The notes under the pieces were generated by a model. That model was not told the origin of the DNA. It worked only from the letters and a program-made list of their open reading frames with translations, and ran no database searches. Positions 1-7,656 of a stretch of DNA of 24,297 nt are shown one piece after another. The stretch lies in contig JBELML010000099.1 of the NCBI GenBank assembly GCA_042095835.1, positions 1 through 24,297 of the forward strand, written 5' to 3'. The DNA is from DATFKA01 sp042095835 (lineage in GTDB: Bacteria > Bacteroidota > Bacteroidia > Chitinophagales > Saprospiraceae). The first letter of the stretch is position 1. Every line of letters starts with the position of its first letter. Position numbers and translations under genes: made by a program.

Positions 1-1215
1 TTCTTCCTCCGATTCTTGGAGTAAATTTTCTTGTGGCTTAGTCTCCGAAACAGCTGCAAGGCTTAAATCAGGCGTTTTTTTTTCCGGTAAAGCAGCGACT
101 TGCCCATCGTTGATGGCTACCGCTCGGTAGATGTAGTTCATCTTGATTAAGGCCATCTCTACGTGGAGGCGCTTATTTCGAGCAGTTTTATAGTGGATAT
201 CACAGTCGTTGGCAAGGTTGAGCGCTGTCAAGATAAAGGTACTCGAAGCTTTTTGTGCCTGCTGTAGATAGCGCTGTTTTAAGCCCTGACTCAAGGTCAG
301 CAATCCCAGCGTCGCTTCATCTTTTGCAACTAAAATATTGCGCAGATGCTCTGACAAGCCGCTTAAAAAGATGTCGGGATCAAAACCCTTTTTTAGAATC
401 TCATCAAAAAGGAGCATCACTGAGGAAATATCTTCTACCAGCAAGTTATCAACCAATTTGAAGTAATAGTCATAATCCAGCACATTGAGATTCTCAATGA
501 CATCTTGGTATTTGATCTCTTTGCCTGAGAAAGCTACAATGCGATCAAATATGGATAAAGCATCTCGCAGTGCCCCGTCGGCCTTTAGCGCCACGACATG
601 CAGGGCTTCTTCATCAATCGTGATACCTTCTTCTTGGCAAATACTCCGCAAGTGCTCAACCATCGATTCTACCTGAATCCGCTTAAAGTCAAAAATCTGG
701 CAACGCGAAAGTATGGTCGGAATAATTTTATGTTTCTCGGTAGTCGCCAAGATAAAAATGGCATACGAAGGTGGCTCTTCTAGTGTCTTCAAAAAGGCAT
801 TGAAGGCCTGCTGAGAAAGCATATGCACCTCATCAATAATAAACACCTTATAGTCGCCCTGTTGAGGCTGAAAGCGGACCTGCTCGATCAAAGCACGAAT
901 ATGTTCTACACTATTATTCGAAGCTGCGTCAAGCTCCGTAATATTGAAGGAGGCATTCTCATTAAAAGAGAGGCAGGAGTCACATTGGTTACAAGGCTCA
1001 AAGGTCTCTTGAGCATTTCGGCAATTAAGTACCTTGGCCAAGATACGAGCACAGGTGGTTTTGCCTACACCCCTTGGTCCACAAAAAAGAAAAGCATGAG
1101 CCAAATGGTCGTTCTTGAGTGCATTCTTTAGGGTATTCGTCACATGCGATTGCCCCACTACATCCTCGAAGCGATTTGGTCTATATTTTCTTGCTGATAC
1201 AACAAAATTACTCAT
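1..1215 (-). CDS. dnaX: DNA polymerase III subunit gamma/tau (partial, C-terminus beyond window)
   Basis: This is the clamp-loader ATPase that loads the beta sliding clamp during DNA replication. The first 405 codons are in the window; the gene runs off the left edge with no stop. Reading from ATG at 1215, the protein has Walker A GPRGVGKT (residues 46-53), a zinc-binding set C65, C75, C78, C81, Walker B IIDEVHM, a sensor-1-like LATTE and an SRC motif (ILSRCQIF). All are hallmarks of bacterial gamma/tau. After about residue 360 the sequence becomes acidic and low in complexity (QESEEE at the edge), as in the tau linker. It is divergent from nadE, 172 bp apart, and a Bacteroidota-type -7 box lies at 1245-1252. 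Identity is seen directly; whether a gamma frameshift product is made cannot be judged here. Confidence 0.96.
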   Translation of the reverse strand, partial: MSNFVVSARKYRPNRFEDVVGQSHVTNTLKNALKNDHLAHAFLFCGPRGVGKTTCARILAKVLNCRNAQETFEPCNQCDSCLSFNENASFNITELDAASNNSVEHIRALIEQVRFQPQQGDYKVFIIDEVHMLSQQAFNAFLKTLEEPPSYAIFILATTEKHKIIPTILSRCQIFDFKRIQVESMVEHLRSICQEEGITIDEEALHVVALKADGALRDALSIFDRIVAFSGKEIKYQDVIENLNVLDYDYYFKLVDNLLVEDISSVMLLFDEILKKGFDPDIFLSGLSEHLRNILVAKDEATLGLLTLSQGLKQRYLQQAQKASSTFILTALNLANDCDIHYKTARNKRLHVEMALIKMNYIYRAVAINDGQVAALPEKKTPDLSLAAVSETKPQENLLQESEEE

Positions 1216-1244
1216 GCAAATTTATTCTATTTTTGTCTACAACT

Positions 1245-1252
1245 CAAAGTTA
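1245..1252 (-). promoter_or_regulatory. Putative -7 box of dnaX promoter
   Basis: On the minus strand this reads TAACTTTG, a full match to the Bacteroidota -7 consensus TAnnTTTG, 29 bp before the dnaX ATG. No TTTG -33 element is seen at the expected 19-bp spacing, so only half of the promoter is supported. Confidence 0.4.
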
Positions 1253-1288
1253 CAAAAATATGCGCGGCTTAGCTGCATAGATTTATAA

Positions 1289-1317
1289 ACTTAGTTTTGT
1301 TTTTAAACTAACTAAGT
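1289..1317. repeat. Inverted repeat overlapping the nadE promoter (candidate operator)
   Basis: ACTTAGTT (1289-1296) and AACTAAGT (1310-1317) are perfect 8-bp inverted arms with a 13-nt spacer. A second nested dyad is TTAGTTT (1291-1297)/AAACTAA (1305-1311). The arms lie over the -33 box and spacer of the nadE promoter, where a repressor would block polymerase. No regulator is identified; the operator role is inference. Confidence 0.35.
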
Positions 1318-1326
1318 GTATTTTTG
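1296..1326 (+). promoter_or_regulatory. Putative nadE promoter (TTTG-N19-TATTTTTG)
   Basis: TTTG at 1296-1299 and TATTTTTG at 1319-1326 are separated by exactly 19 bases, matching the primary sigma-factor consensus known from Bacteroides and Flavobacterium. The expected transcription start near 1332 leaves a leader of roughly 55 nt before the ATG at 1388. An inverted repeat (1289-1317) overlaps the -33 element and spacer. Confidence 0.6.
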
Positions 1327-1387
1327 TTACTATTATACCCAAATAATTGTAAACGTACCAGTAAAGACATACGTTAAAAAATAGTCC

Positions 1388-3025
1388 ATGAAAATTGCCA
1401 TCGCACAACTCAACTACCATATTGGAAACTTTGAAGGCAACCTTGCCAAAATGGTCGAAGCGGTCGATACTGCAAAAGCCAAAGGAGCAGACATTGTTTG
1501 TTTTGCCGAGCTAGCCACTACAGGTTATCCGCCACGCGATTTCCTGGAGTTTGATGACTTCATACGACTAGCAGAAGAAACGGTAGCTCAACTGGCTAAA
1601 GCAGCCGATGGTATCGCCATTATTGTAGGTTCGGTCAGCAAGAATCCAGTTATCGAAGGAAAAGACCTCTACAATTCTGCCTATTTTCTAGCAGATGGAA
1701 AAATCCAGCAGGTACAACACAAAACACTCTTACCCACTTATGATATCTTTGACGAATACCGCTACTTCGAACCTGCCTCTCAATGGGACATCATAGAATA
1801 CAAAGGCAAACGCATTGCCCTGACCATTTGTGAAGATATGTGGAATCTCGGAAATGAGAACCCAATGTACACCGTCTGTCCAATGGATGAGCTACTCCCA
1901 CAGCAGCCAGACCTGATGATTAATGTCTCGGCTTCTCCTTTTGCTTATGATCACGCCGCAGAGCGGATCCACACCTTACAAGCCAATGTAGCCACGTATC
2001 ACTTGCCTTTGTTTTATGTCAATCAAGTGGGTGCACAGACGGAGATTCTTTTCGATGGTGGCTCCTTGGTCCTATCTCCCAATGGAAAGGTCTATGACGA
2101 GATGGTCTACTTTGCCGAAGATATCCAGGTCTATGATTTAGAAGCGGTGGTTGCTGGTAGTCAAGCTCAAGAGCAGGACAAGAATAAGATGCAGCTCATC
2201 CACGATGGGATCATTATGGGCATCAAGGATTATTTTGGGAAATTGGGTTTCAAAAAAGCGATTCTTGGCCTCTCTGGAGGTATTGATTCTGCCCTAACTG
2301 CTGTACTCGCTGTACGTGCCCTTGGTCAAGACAATGTGCGTATGGTCTTGATGCCATCGCAGTTTTCTTCGGATCATTCGGTGGAAGATGCGCGTCAGCT
2401 GGCACAAAACTTGGGAGCACAATACGACATCATTCCTATTGAACCCATGTACCAGTCTTATATGAAAGCATTGGAGCCCCATTTCTGGGCCAAATCCTTT
2501 GGTTTAGCAGAGGAAAACATACAGGCTCGCGTGCGGGGAATGTTGCTGATGGCCTTCTCTAATAAGTTTGGTAATATCGTTTTGAACACCTCCAACAAAA
2601 GTGAAATGGCCGTTGGCTACGGCACCCTCTATGGCGATATGTGTGGAGGTATTTCGGTCATTGGCGATGTCTATAAAACAGAGGTCTTTGAACTATGCCA
2701 CTTTATCAATCAAGCGCAGGAGATCATACCGGAGAACATTATCAATAAGCCACCTTCCGCAGAATTAAGGCCAGACCAGAAAGACTCTGATAGTCTTCCT
2801 GATTATGAAGTCCTGGACCAAATTCTTTATCTATACATCGAAAAACAAACCGACCCGCAAGACATCATCGCCGCTGGATACGATGAGCAATTGGTACGCC
2901 GAGTCCTACGTATGGTGAACATCAATGAGTTCAAGAGGCACCAGACGGCACCCGTTTTGAGGGTGAGTCCAAAAGCTTTTGGAATGGGACGCCGAATGCC
3001 AATTGTAGGCAAGTATTTGTCCTAG
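1388..3025 (+). CDS. nadE: Glutamine-dependent NAD+ synthetase
   Basis: This enzyme carries out the last step of NAD biosynthesis: ATP-dependent amidation of nicotinate adenine dinucleotide using glutamine as nitrogen donor. The 545-aa protein has two domains. Residues 1 to about 250 form a nitrilase-type glutaminase with the Glu-Lys-Cys triad visible as E41 (CFAELATTGYPP), K112 (HKTLLPTYD) and C148 (TICEDMWN). The C-terminal part is an N-type ATP pyrophosphatase with the P-loop SGGIDS at 296-301 and the NKSEMAVGYGT substrate loop. Length fits the two-domain bacterial form. It starts at ATG 1388 after a good promoter and is divergent from dnaX. The inverted repeat over its promoter hints at regulation. 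The glutaminase triad shows it does not depend on free ammonia alone. Confidence 0.97.
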   Translation: MKIAIAQLNYHIGNFEGNLAKMVEAVDTAKAKGADIVCFAELATTGYPPRDFLEFDDFIRLAEETVAQLAKAADGIAIIVGSVSKNPVIEGKDLYNSAYFLADGKIQQVQHKTLLPTYDIFDEYRYFEPASQWDIIEYKGKRIALTICEDMWNLGNENPMYTVCPMDELLPQQPDLMINVSASPFAYDHAAERIHTLQANVATYHLPLFYVNQVGAQTEILFDGGSLVLSPNGKVYDEMVYFAEDIQVYDLEAVVAGSQAQEQDKNKMQLIHDGIIMGIKDYFGKLGFKKAILGLSGGIDSALTAVLAVRALGQDNVRMVLMPSQFSSDHSVEDARQLAQNLGAQYDIIPIEPMYQSYMKALEPHFWAKSFGLAEENIQARVRGMLLMAFSNKFGNIVLNTSNKSEMAVGYGTLYGDMCGGISVIGDVYKTEVFELCHFINQAQEIIPENIINKPPSAELRPDQKDSDSLPDYEVLDQILYLYIEKQTDPQDIIAAGYDEQLVRRVLRMVNINEFKRHQTAPVLRVSPKAFGMGRRMPIVGKYLS

Positions 3026-3032
3026 ACAGCAC

Positions 3033-3064
3033 CTTGTTAAATTGTTTTATTTTGCTTATATTTA
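3033..3064 (+). promoter_or_regulatory. Putative promoter of the Uma2-family gene
   Basis: CTTG (3033-3036) and TATATTTA (3057-3064) with a 20-nt spacer approximate the consensus TTTG-N19-TAnnTTTG, each box one base off. It lies in the AT-rich 70-bp gap between nadE and the next gene, about 30 bp before the ATG at 3096. Confidence 0.3.
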
Positions 3065-3095
3065 AAAAATATTGTTGGAGTAAAAATCTATTCCG

Positions 3096-3677
3096 ATGGA
3101 CATAGCCACCATAGCAGGAAATAATGTGAGTGAGGAAGATTACCTCAAACTGGAAGCGTCTTCTGACCAAAAACATGAGTATGAAGACGGTAAAATCATT
3201 GCTATGGGCGGAGCAAGCTTTAACCACAATGATATTGTTTTTAATATCGGGGGTTTACTATTTCCTTATTCTAGGATCATCAAAAATTTTAAAGTCAGAT
3301 CAAATGACTTGAGGGTATACTGTGAAGCTTTAAATCGATATTATTACCCTGATCTTGTCATCTCTTTAGAACCCAAAAAGATTAAAGACAATGATTTCAA
3401 TACGCTTTTAAATCCTCAAATCATTATTGAGGTTTTGTCTAAATCAACTGCCGAAAAGGACCGATCCAGTAAGTTTGAAGTTTACCGAACTATTCCATCT
3501 CTGCAAGAATATGTATTAGTCAACCAGTATGAAGCTAGGATTGAATCCTTTTACAAGGATGACAAGAATACCTGGGTGGTCAGAGAACCTATTGCAGGCT
3601 TGGAAAGCATTTTCACCTTCCAAACCTGTGCCATCGAATTACCTCTAAATGAAGTATACTTCGAGATTGAAATGTAA
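3096..3677 (+). CDS. Uma2 family (DUF820) PD-(D/E)XK nuclease-like protein
   Basis: The 193-aa protein matches the Uma2/DUF820 family, a PD-(D/E)XK nuclease fold common in cyanobacteria and Bacteroidota whose biological role is not settled. Visible family marks are HEYEDGKI (residues 27-34), PDLVIS with the PD pair at 85-86, and IIIEVLSKST at 109-118, which holds the acidic residue E112 and nearby K116. After that come KFEVYR and a conserved LQEYVLVNQ strand. The length is normal for the family and it looks intact. It stands alone between nadE and a convergent redoxin gene, with stops only 11 bp apart; there is no restriction methylase, toxin or antitoxin partner. The nuclease activity is family knowledge and was not shown here. 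Confidence 0.88.
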   Translation: MDIATIAGNNVSEEDYLKLEASSDQKHEYEDGKIIAMGGASFNHNDIVFNIGGLLFPYSRIIKNFKVRSNDLRVYCEALNRYYYPDLVISLEPKKIKDNDFNTLLNPQIIIEVLSKSTAEKDRSSKFEVYRTIPSLQEYVLVNQYEARIESFYKDDKNTWVVREPIAGLESIFTFQTCAIELPLNEVYFEIEM

Positions 3678-3688
3678 GAGACAAACGC

Positions 3689-4246
3689 TTACTTCTTCCA
3701 CTTAATATTACAACCACCACTCGGATATTGGATATCTGACACTGGCTCGCCCGCCAATACACTATCAATAGCCGCACGCAAATCCTTTCCGGTCAGTGGG
3801 TGATCATTTTTCGGTCTGGAATCATCCAAACGACCTCGGTAAGCCAATTTCATCTCCCCATCAAAAACGTAGAAGTCAGGTGTACATGCTGCATCGTAGG
3901 CCTTGGCCACTTCCTGCGACTCGTCATAAAGGTAGGGAAAGTTATATCCTGTTTCCGCGGCATGTTCGGTCATCTCGGCTGGCCCATCTTGTGGATAGTT
4001 CACTGCATCATTTGAACTAATACCAATGAACTTGACTCCTTTTGCTTGATATTCAGCAGCTAAGCGCACTACTTCCTCGTTGACATGAATCACATAGGGA
4101 CAGTGATTACACAAAAACATAATTACGGTCGCTTGATCAGACTGCATATCTGCCAAGTTTAAATCTTTACCTGAAATGGTGTCTGGTAAAGTGAAATCTG
4201 GTGCCTTTGTACCTAATGGTAGCATATTTGATTCTGTAAAAGCCAT
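3689..4246 (-). CDS. Thioredoxin-fold (AhpC/TSA-type redoxin) family protein
   Basis: A 185-aa protein that opens with the redoxin signature GTKAPDFTLPD (residues 12-22), followed by a CNHC motif at C46-C49 in the context FLCNHCPYV. This pattern marks a widespread group of single-domain thioredoxin-like proteins related to AhpC/TSA peroxiredoxins; the two cysteines suggest disulfide or peroxide reduction, probably in the cytoplasm as no signal peptide is seen. Later features include GISSNDAVNYPQD and a CTPDFYVFD strand with the cis-proline-like TP. The ATG at 4246 is chosen over an upstream start 11 codons earlier because the extra residues are not redoxin-like and would overlap the likely promoter. 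The substrate is unknown. It converges with the Uma2 gene and is divergent from the caspase-fold gene. Confidence 0.87.
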   Translation of the reverse strand: MAFTESNMLPLGTKAPDFTLPDTISGKDLNLADMQSDQATVIMFLCNHCPYVIHVNEEVVRLAAEYQAKGVKFIGISSNDAVNYPQDGPAEMTEHAAETGYNFPYLYDESQEVAKAYDAACTPDFYVFDGEMKLAYRGRLDDSRPKNDHPLTGKDLRAAIDSVLAGEPVSDIQYPSGGCNIKWKK

Positions 4247-4276
4247 TTTTTCTTGTATTTTTAGACAAAAGTGGTG

Positions 4277-4284
4277 CAAAAATA
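4277..4284 (-). promoter_or_regulatory. Putative -7 box of the redoxin gene
   Basis: On the minus strand this reads TATTTTTG, a full TAnnTTTG match 30 bp before the ATG at 4246. No TTTG is seen at the -33 position. The box position supports the shorter start codon for the redoxin gene. Confidence 0.4.
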
Positions 4285-4323
4285 ACCACCCCTTATTCGA
4301 TTTCCTATTCCTCGGAAGAAATA

Positions 4324-4340
4324 TTCTCTACTCTAGAGAA
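4324..4340. repeat. 17-bp inverted repeat in divergent redoxin/caspase-gene spacer
   Basis: TTCTCTA-CTC-TAGAGAA is a perfect dyad with 7-bp arms and a 3-nt centre, about 40 bp upstream of the redoxin -7 box. It sits alone in a 290-bp divergent spacer and is a candidate transcription-factor site. No matching regulator is known. Confidence 0.3.
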
Positions 4341-4441
4341 CCCTCGCAAAACCTGAAAGTTCGAAGTACAATAAGAAGAATCCCCTTCAAAAAGATATAT
4401 TAAGTACTACGCTCAATACCAAGCCTTTGTCAAGAATGGTT

Positions 4442-4449
4442 TATTTTTG
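4442..4449 (+). promoter_or_regulatory. Putative -7 box of the caspase-fold gene
   Basis: TATTTTTG fully matches TAnnTTTG, 87 bp before the ATG at 4537. A TTTG at 4426-4429 is only 12 bases upstream, too close for a normal -33 element, so the promoter is only half supported. Confidence 0.3.
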
Positions 4450-4536
4450 GAAAAGATTTCATTCCAAAAGCGATCATATTTTATCAACTCAACACACTAT
4501 TTATAAAACATCCCTTACAACGAAAGATTTAATATC

Positions 4537-7500
4537 ATGAAACGAGTTATTGTCTTACTATGTATTATAATACCTATCTCCACCTGGGCCCAGCTGACAG
4601 AGGTACTCAGTATTGAGCAAAAGCCCCTTTCTGGTTTAGAATTTATCGAAAACATCACCGAAATCACAAATGGAAATATTATCGCGGTAGGCACAACTGA
4701 GTCTTTTGGGCAAAAGAAGGATGGTCTGTTACAAATTCTTGATCCTCGCCGACAGCAAATAATTTTTGCCAAACATTATGGAGGGCGCTTCGACGAAGGC
4801 TTCCATGCGGTGACACAAACCAATAACGGCCGTTTGATAATCGCTGGATATACAGGTACGAACACCAAAGGTAAAAGGGATGCCTGGCTCGTATGTACAG
4901 ATGAAGAGGGTCAAATCATCTGGAGCCATAATGAAGGCACCTCCGGCAATGATGCCTTTCTAGATATTAGCTATAACCCTCTAAAAAACAGAGTGACCGC
5001 CGTTGGCTACAAAAATGATCAAGCCGCTAACGATATCTGGGTAGTGCAATACGACCTTAGCAAGGAAGGTCCACAGCTCATCAAAGAAGCCAGCTTTGGC
5101 AACAAAAGCTACGAACAAGTTAGAGCGATAGCTCAAAATACCCAAGGCGAAATCGTCATCACTGGAAACAGTATTCGCCCTAAAGGTCGTGTTTATCTGA
5201 TGAAAATCAATCAAGACCTGGAGGAAGTCCTCCTACAAACTTTTGGAGGAAATGAGGAAAAGGTGGAGGATGTCATTGTCACTAGTACAGGAGATTATGT
5301 CTTAGCTGGTTCGACGATTACTCGTTCTGATGGTGAGAATGTGTGGGCTGCCAAAATTGATAAATATGGGAATGAGCTTTGGAGTGAAGACTATGGTGGC
5401 GATGATCACGATGCGGCTATGGGCGTAACCGAAGCCCTAGATGGAGGCTACTATTTTACTGGACGTACCCTTTCCCACCGAGATAATGCTAGAGCAGAAA
5501 AAATCTATTTATTAAAAGTAGATAAAGGCGGCGAACGTGCTTTCGCGAAAAGCTACGGTGGTAGCAAGGATGATATTGGTAAAGCTGTTTTACAAATGAA
5601 AAGTGGCACCATCTTAATAGCTGCCGATACAGAATCGGATAAAGCACAACGAAAAGACGCCATTTTCAAAGGGTTCACCTTTAATGAAGACCTACTCGCC
5701 ATCGAAGCGGGCATGCGCTCCTCGATCAATTTACGTATCGATAAAAACATCATCAGTACTACTGCCGACGGCGTCTGGAGACCCAATGATCAAGCATCAG
5801 TGGCGGTCACCATCCACAACGAAAGCGCCATTGCACTACCCAACGTAAGTGTAAGAGTAGGTAAGAAAGGCGGGGCCAAAGGTTTGGACATCTGGCAAAC
5901 GAACTATATCGGCAAGATGGAACCCAACTCTTCTAAAGTCGTGCATATGCCAGCAGAGGCCGCAGCGAATCTACAAGGTGGTAGCCATGACTTTGAGATG
6001 GCCATCCTATCTGGGAATACTAGGTTAGAGTCTACGGAGTTCTCACTTAAATCCAACTCTCCTAAACCTGCAAAACTTGATCTCTTTGATTACAAAGCAG
6101 AGTTAGTGGGTACAACCCGCGGAGCCACTCCAACCGTAAAATTAACCTTGACCTTTGTCAATCAAGGAGACTTTTCTACCAAAAGCGCCTATGTAAAGGC
6201 ACAACCGCCTAATGGCATTCAAACTATCGCCGCATCAAGTAGGTTGACTATCGGCAATGTAGCTCCAACGAGCAGACGTCAGATTGTCTATACCTTTCAG
6301 GCTAGCCCTGATTATATGCGCTATCGAAGAGATGCTACTATTGCATTCCAAGTTTTTAATAATAATCAAGCTGCCCCACAGCCCATTCGAGTGACGATTG
6401 ACAACTTAGAAAATCCAACAGTGAGTGGTGGTGGAGACAGCGGACCTACCATGCTTTGGGTAGACCCAGGCCCAAGTGATGATGGTGTAAAATATACAAC
6501 CAGTGATCCTAATGCAAAAATCCGCCTAGCGATCCGTAGCAAACAAAAACTGACCACACAAGACATCAAAGTCTACGTCAACAAAAATGTCGTAGAAGGC
6601 AATAAAAACTTCGGAGAAGAAGAACTAAAAGCTCCAGTAGATAACTTTTCTGATGCACTCTACGCTAGAAAGATAGAATTGAACGAAGGACTGAATGAGG
6701 TCTTTATACAGATTGGAGATAAGCCCTCTCGAAAGATTTATATCGAGTATCTACCACGTAGTCGCAATTTGCACGTTTTGGCCATTGGACCATCCCATCC
6801 CGATCTCAAATACACTAGTAAAGATGCACGGGACTTTGCCGAAGCCTTCAAAAAGCAAAGCGGCAAACTCTTCAACGAGACCTTTATTACGGAGCTATCT
6901 ACTCCCGAGAATACCACTAGAGATCGTATTGCGATGGCTGTATTAGATTTTGAGAATAAGTTTCGCAACCAAGAAATTTTGCCGAATGACGTACTCATTG
7001 TATTCATTTCATCTCATGGTGTTATTGGCTCGGGTGATCGTTATAAAATCATTCCTTCTGGCTTTAATCCAGCTTATGGAGACCGATTCACGGTAGACTA
7101 CAAAGACGACATTCTTGACCCATTGTCAAATATTGATTGTAAAAAACTCATCTTTATTGATGCTTGTCATAGTGGCGCCGCCTCTTCTAAAGGTGCAATG
7201 AAAGATCAGCGACGCTCGGAGATGATCTTCAGGCTGAATGCCCAATCTCCTGGCTTGAGTAGTATCACCAGTTGTAAAAGCACCGAACTATCCTACGAGG
7301 ATGATGCATGGGGCAACGGTGCCTTTACCGAAGCCATTATTGAAGGCTTAAATAATACGCCGATTCAAGGACCAGATGGCATAAGCTATCGTGCTAGTAT
7401 TGATGATGATTTCATCACTATTGGCGAGCTGTACAATTTCGTACGCAGGCGCGTACTCAATCTTGTAAAAACCTATAAGCCTAACGCTCCAACGAATCAA

Positions 7501-7575
7501 ACGCCAGACCTTATTGGTGGCCAAGGCGATGAACTCGATGAAGCATTACCTATTTTTGAGGTTCAAAATAACTAA
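4537..7575 (+). CDS. Exported caspase-family (C14-like) protein with beta-propeller-like N-terminus
   Basis: A 1012-aa protein with a signal peptide ending in STWAQ (residue 19). Residues about 20-385 hold six or so repeats of 45-60 residues with marks such as YGG..DEG..., G.Y...G.T and W..K.D..G, as in propeller-forming WD/Kelch-like repeats. Residues about 395-740 hold three beta-rich, Ig/CARDB-like segments (NESAIALPNVSV, NQGDFSTKSAYV). Residues about 745-1000 are a caspase-hemoglobinase fold: LHVLAIG, catalytic H827 in ISSHG and C877 in IDACHSG. Both catalytic residues are present, so it is probably an active cysteine peptidase of clan CD, acting outside the inner membrane. No type IX sorting domain is seen at its C-terminus. 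It lies 81 bp upstream of the giant adhesin gene in the same direction. Substrate is unknown; a role in processing surface proteins is inference. Confidence 0.88.
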   Translation: MKRVIVLLCIIIPISTWAQLTEVLSIEQKPLSGLEFIENITEITNGNIIAVGTTESFGQKKDGLLQILDPRRQQIIFAKHYGGRFDEGFHAVTQTNNGRLIIAGYTGTNTKGKRDAWLVCTDEEGQIIWSHNEGTSGNDAFLDISYNPLKNRVTAVGYKNDQAANDIWVVQYDLSKEGPQLIKEASFGNKSYEQVRAIAQNTQGEIVITGNSIRPKGRVYLMKINQDLEEVLLQTFGGNEEKVEDVIVTSTGDYVLAGSTITRSDGENVWAAKIDKYGNELWSEDYGGDDHDAAMGVTEALDGGYYFTGRTLSHRDNARAEKIYLLKVDKGGERAFAKSYGGSKDDIGKAVLQMKSGTILIAADTESDKAQRKDAIFKGFTFNEDLLAIEAGMRSSINLRIDKNIISTTADGVWRPNDQASVAVTIHNESAIALPNVSVRVGKKGGAKGLDIWQTNYIGKMEPNSSKVVHMPAEAAANLQGGSHDFEMAILSGNTRLESTEFSLKSNSPKPAKLDLFDYKAELVGTTRGATPTVKLTLTFVNQGDFSTKSAYVKAQPPNGIQTIAASSRLTIGNVAPTSRRQIVYTFQASPDYMRYRRDATIAFQVFNNNQAAPQPIRVTIDNLENPTVSGGGDSGPTMLWVDPGPSDDGVKYTTSDPNAKIRLAIRSKQKLTTQDIKVYVNKNVVEGNKNFGEEELKAPVDNFSDALYARKIELNEGLNEVFIQIGDKPSRKIYIEYLPRSRNLHVLAIGPSHPDLKYTSKDARDFAEAFKKQSGKLFNETFITELSTPENTTRDRIAMAVLDFENKFRNQEILPNDVLIVFISSHGVIGSGDRYKIIPSGFNPAYGDRFTVDYKDDILDPLSNIDCKKLIFIDACHSGAASSKGAMKDQRRSEMIFRLNAQSPGLSSITSCKSTELSYEDDAWGNGAFTEAIIEGLNNTPIQGPDGISYRASIDDDFITIGELYNFVRRRVLNLVKTYKPNAPTNQTPDLIGGQGDELDEALPIFEVQNN

Positions 7576-7594
7576 AGCCCAGAGAGCAGGGCTT
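7575..7594 (+). terminator. Small hairpin after the caspase-fold gene
   Basis: AAGCCC (7575-7580) and GGGCTT (7589-7594) form a perfect 6-bp stem with an 8-nt loop, starting inside the stop codon and followed by GACTTTTG. It could be a weak terminator or attenuator between the caspase-fold and adhesin genes; the short stem makes this uncertain. Confidence 0.3.
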
Positions 7595-7656
7595 GACTTT
7601 TGATTAGACATCAAGAGCGAAGCCCCTTTATTATTCCAAAAACTGAAGCACCTATC

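Noticed and set aside
255..1131. Plus-strand open frames of 61-102 codons at the left end
   Set aside because: They lie antisense to dnaX, whose motifs (Walker A, zinc cysteines, Walker B) read without a break on the minus strand.
7600..7656. TTG start 19 codons upstream of the adhesin ATG
   Set aside because: The added residues have no signal-peptide character and would push the hydrophobic leader inside; ATG 7657 gives a normal leader.
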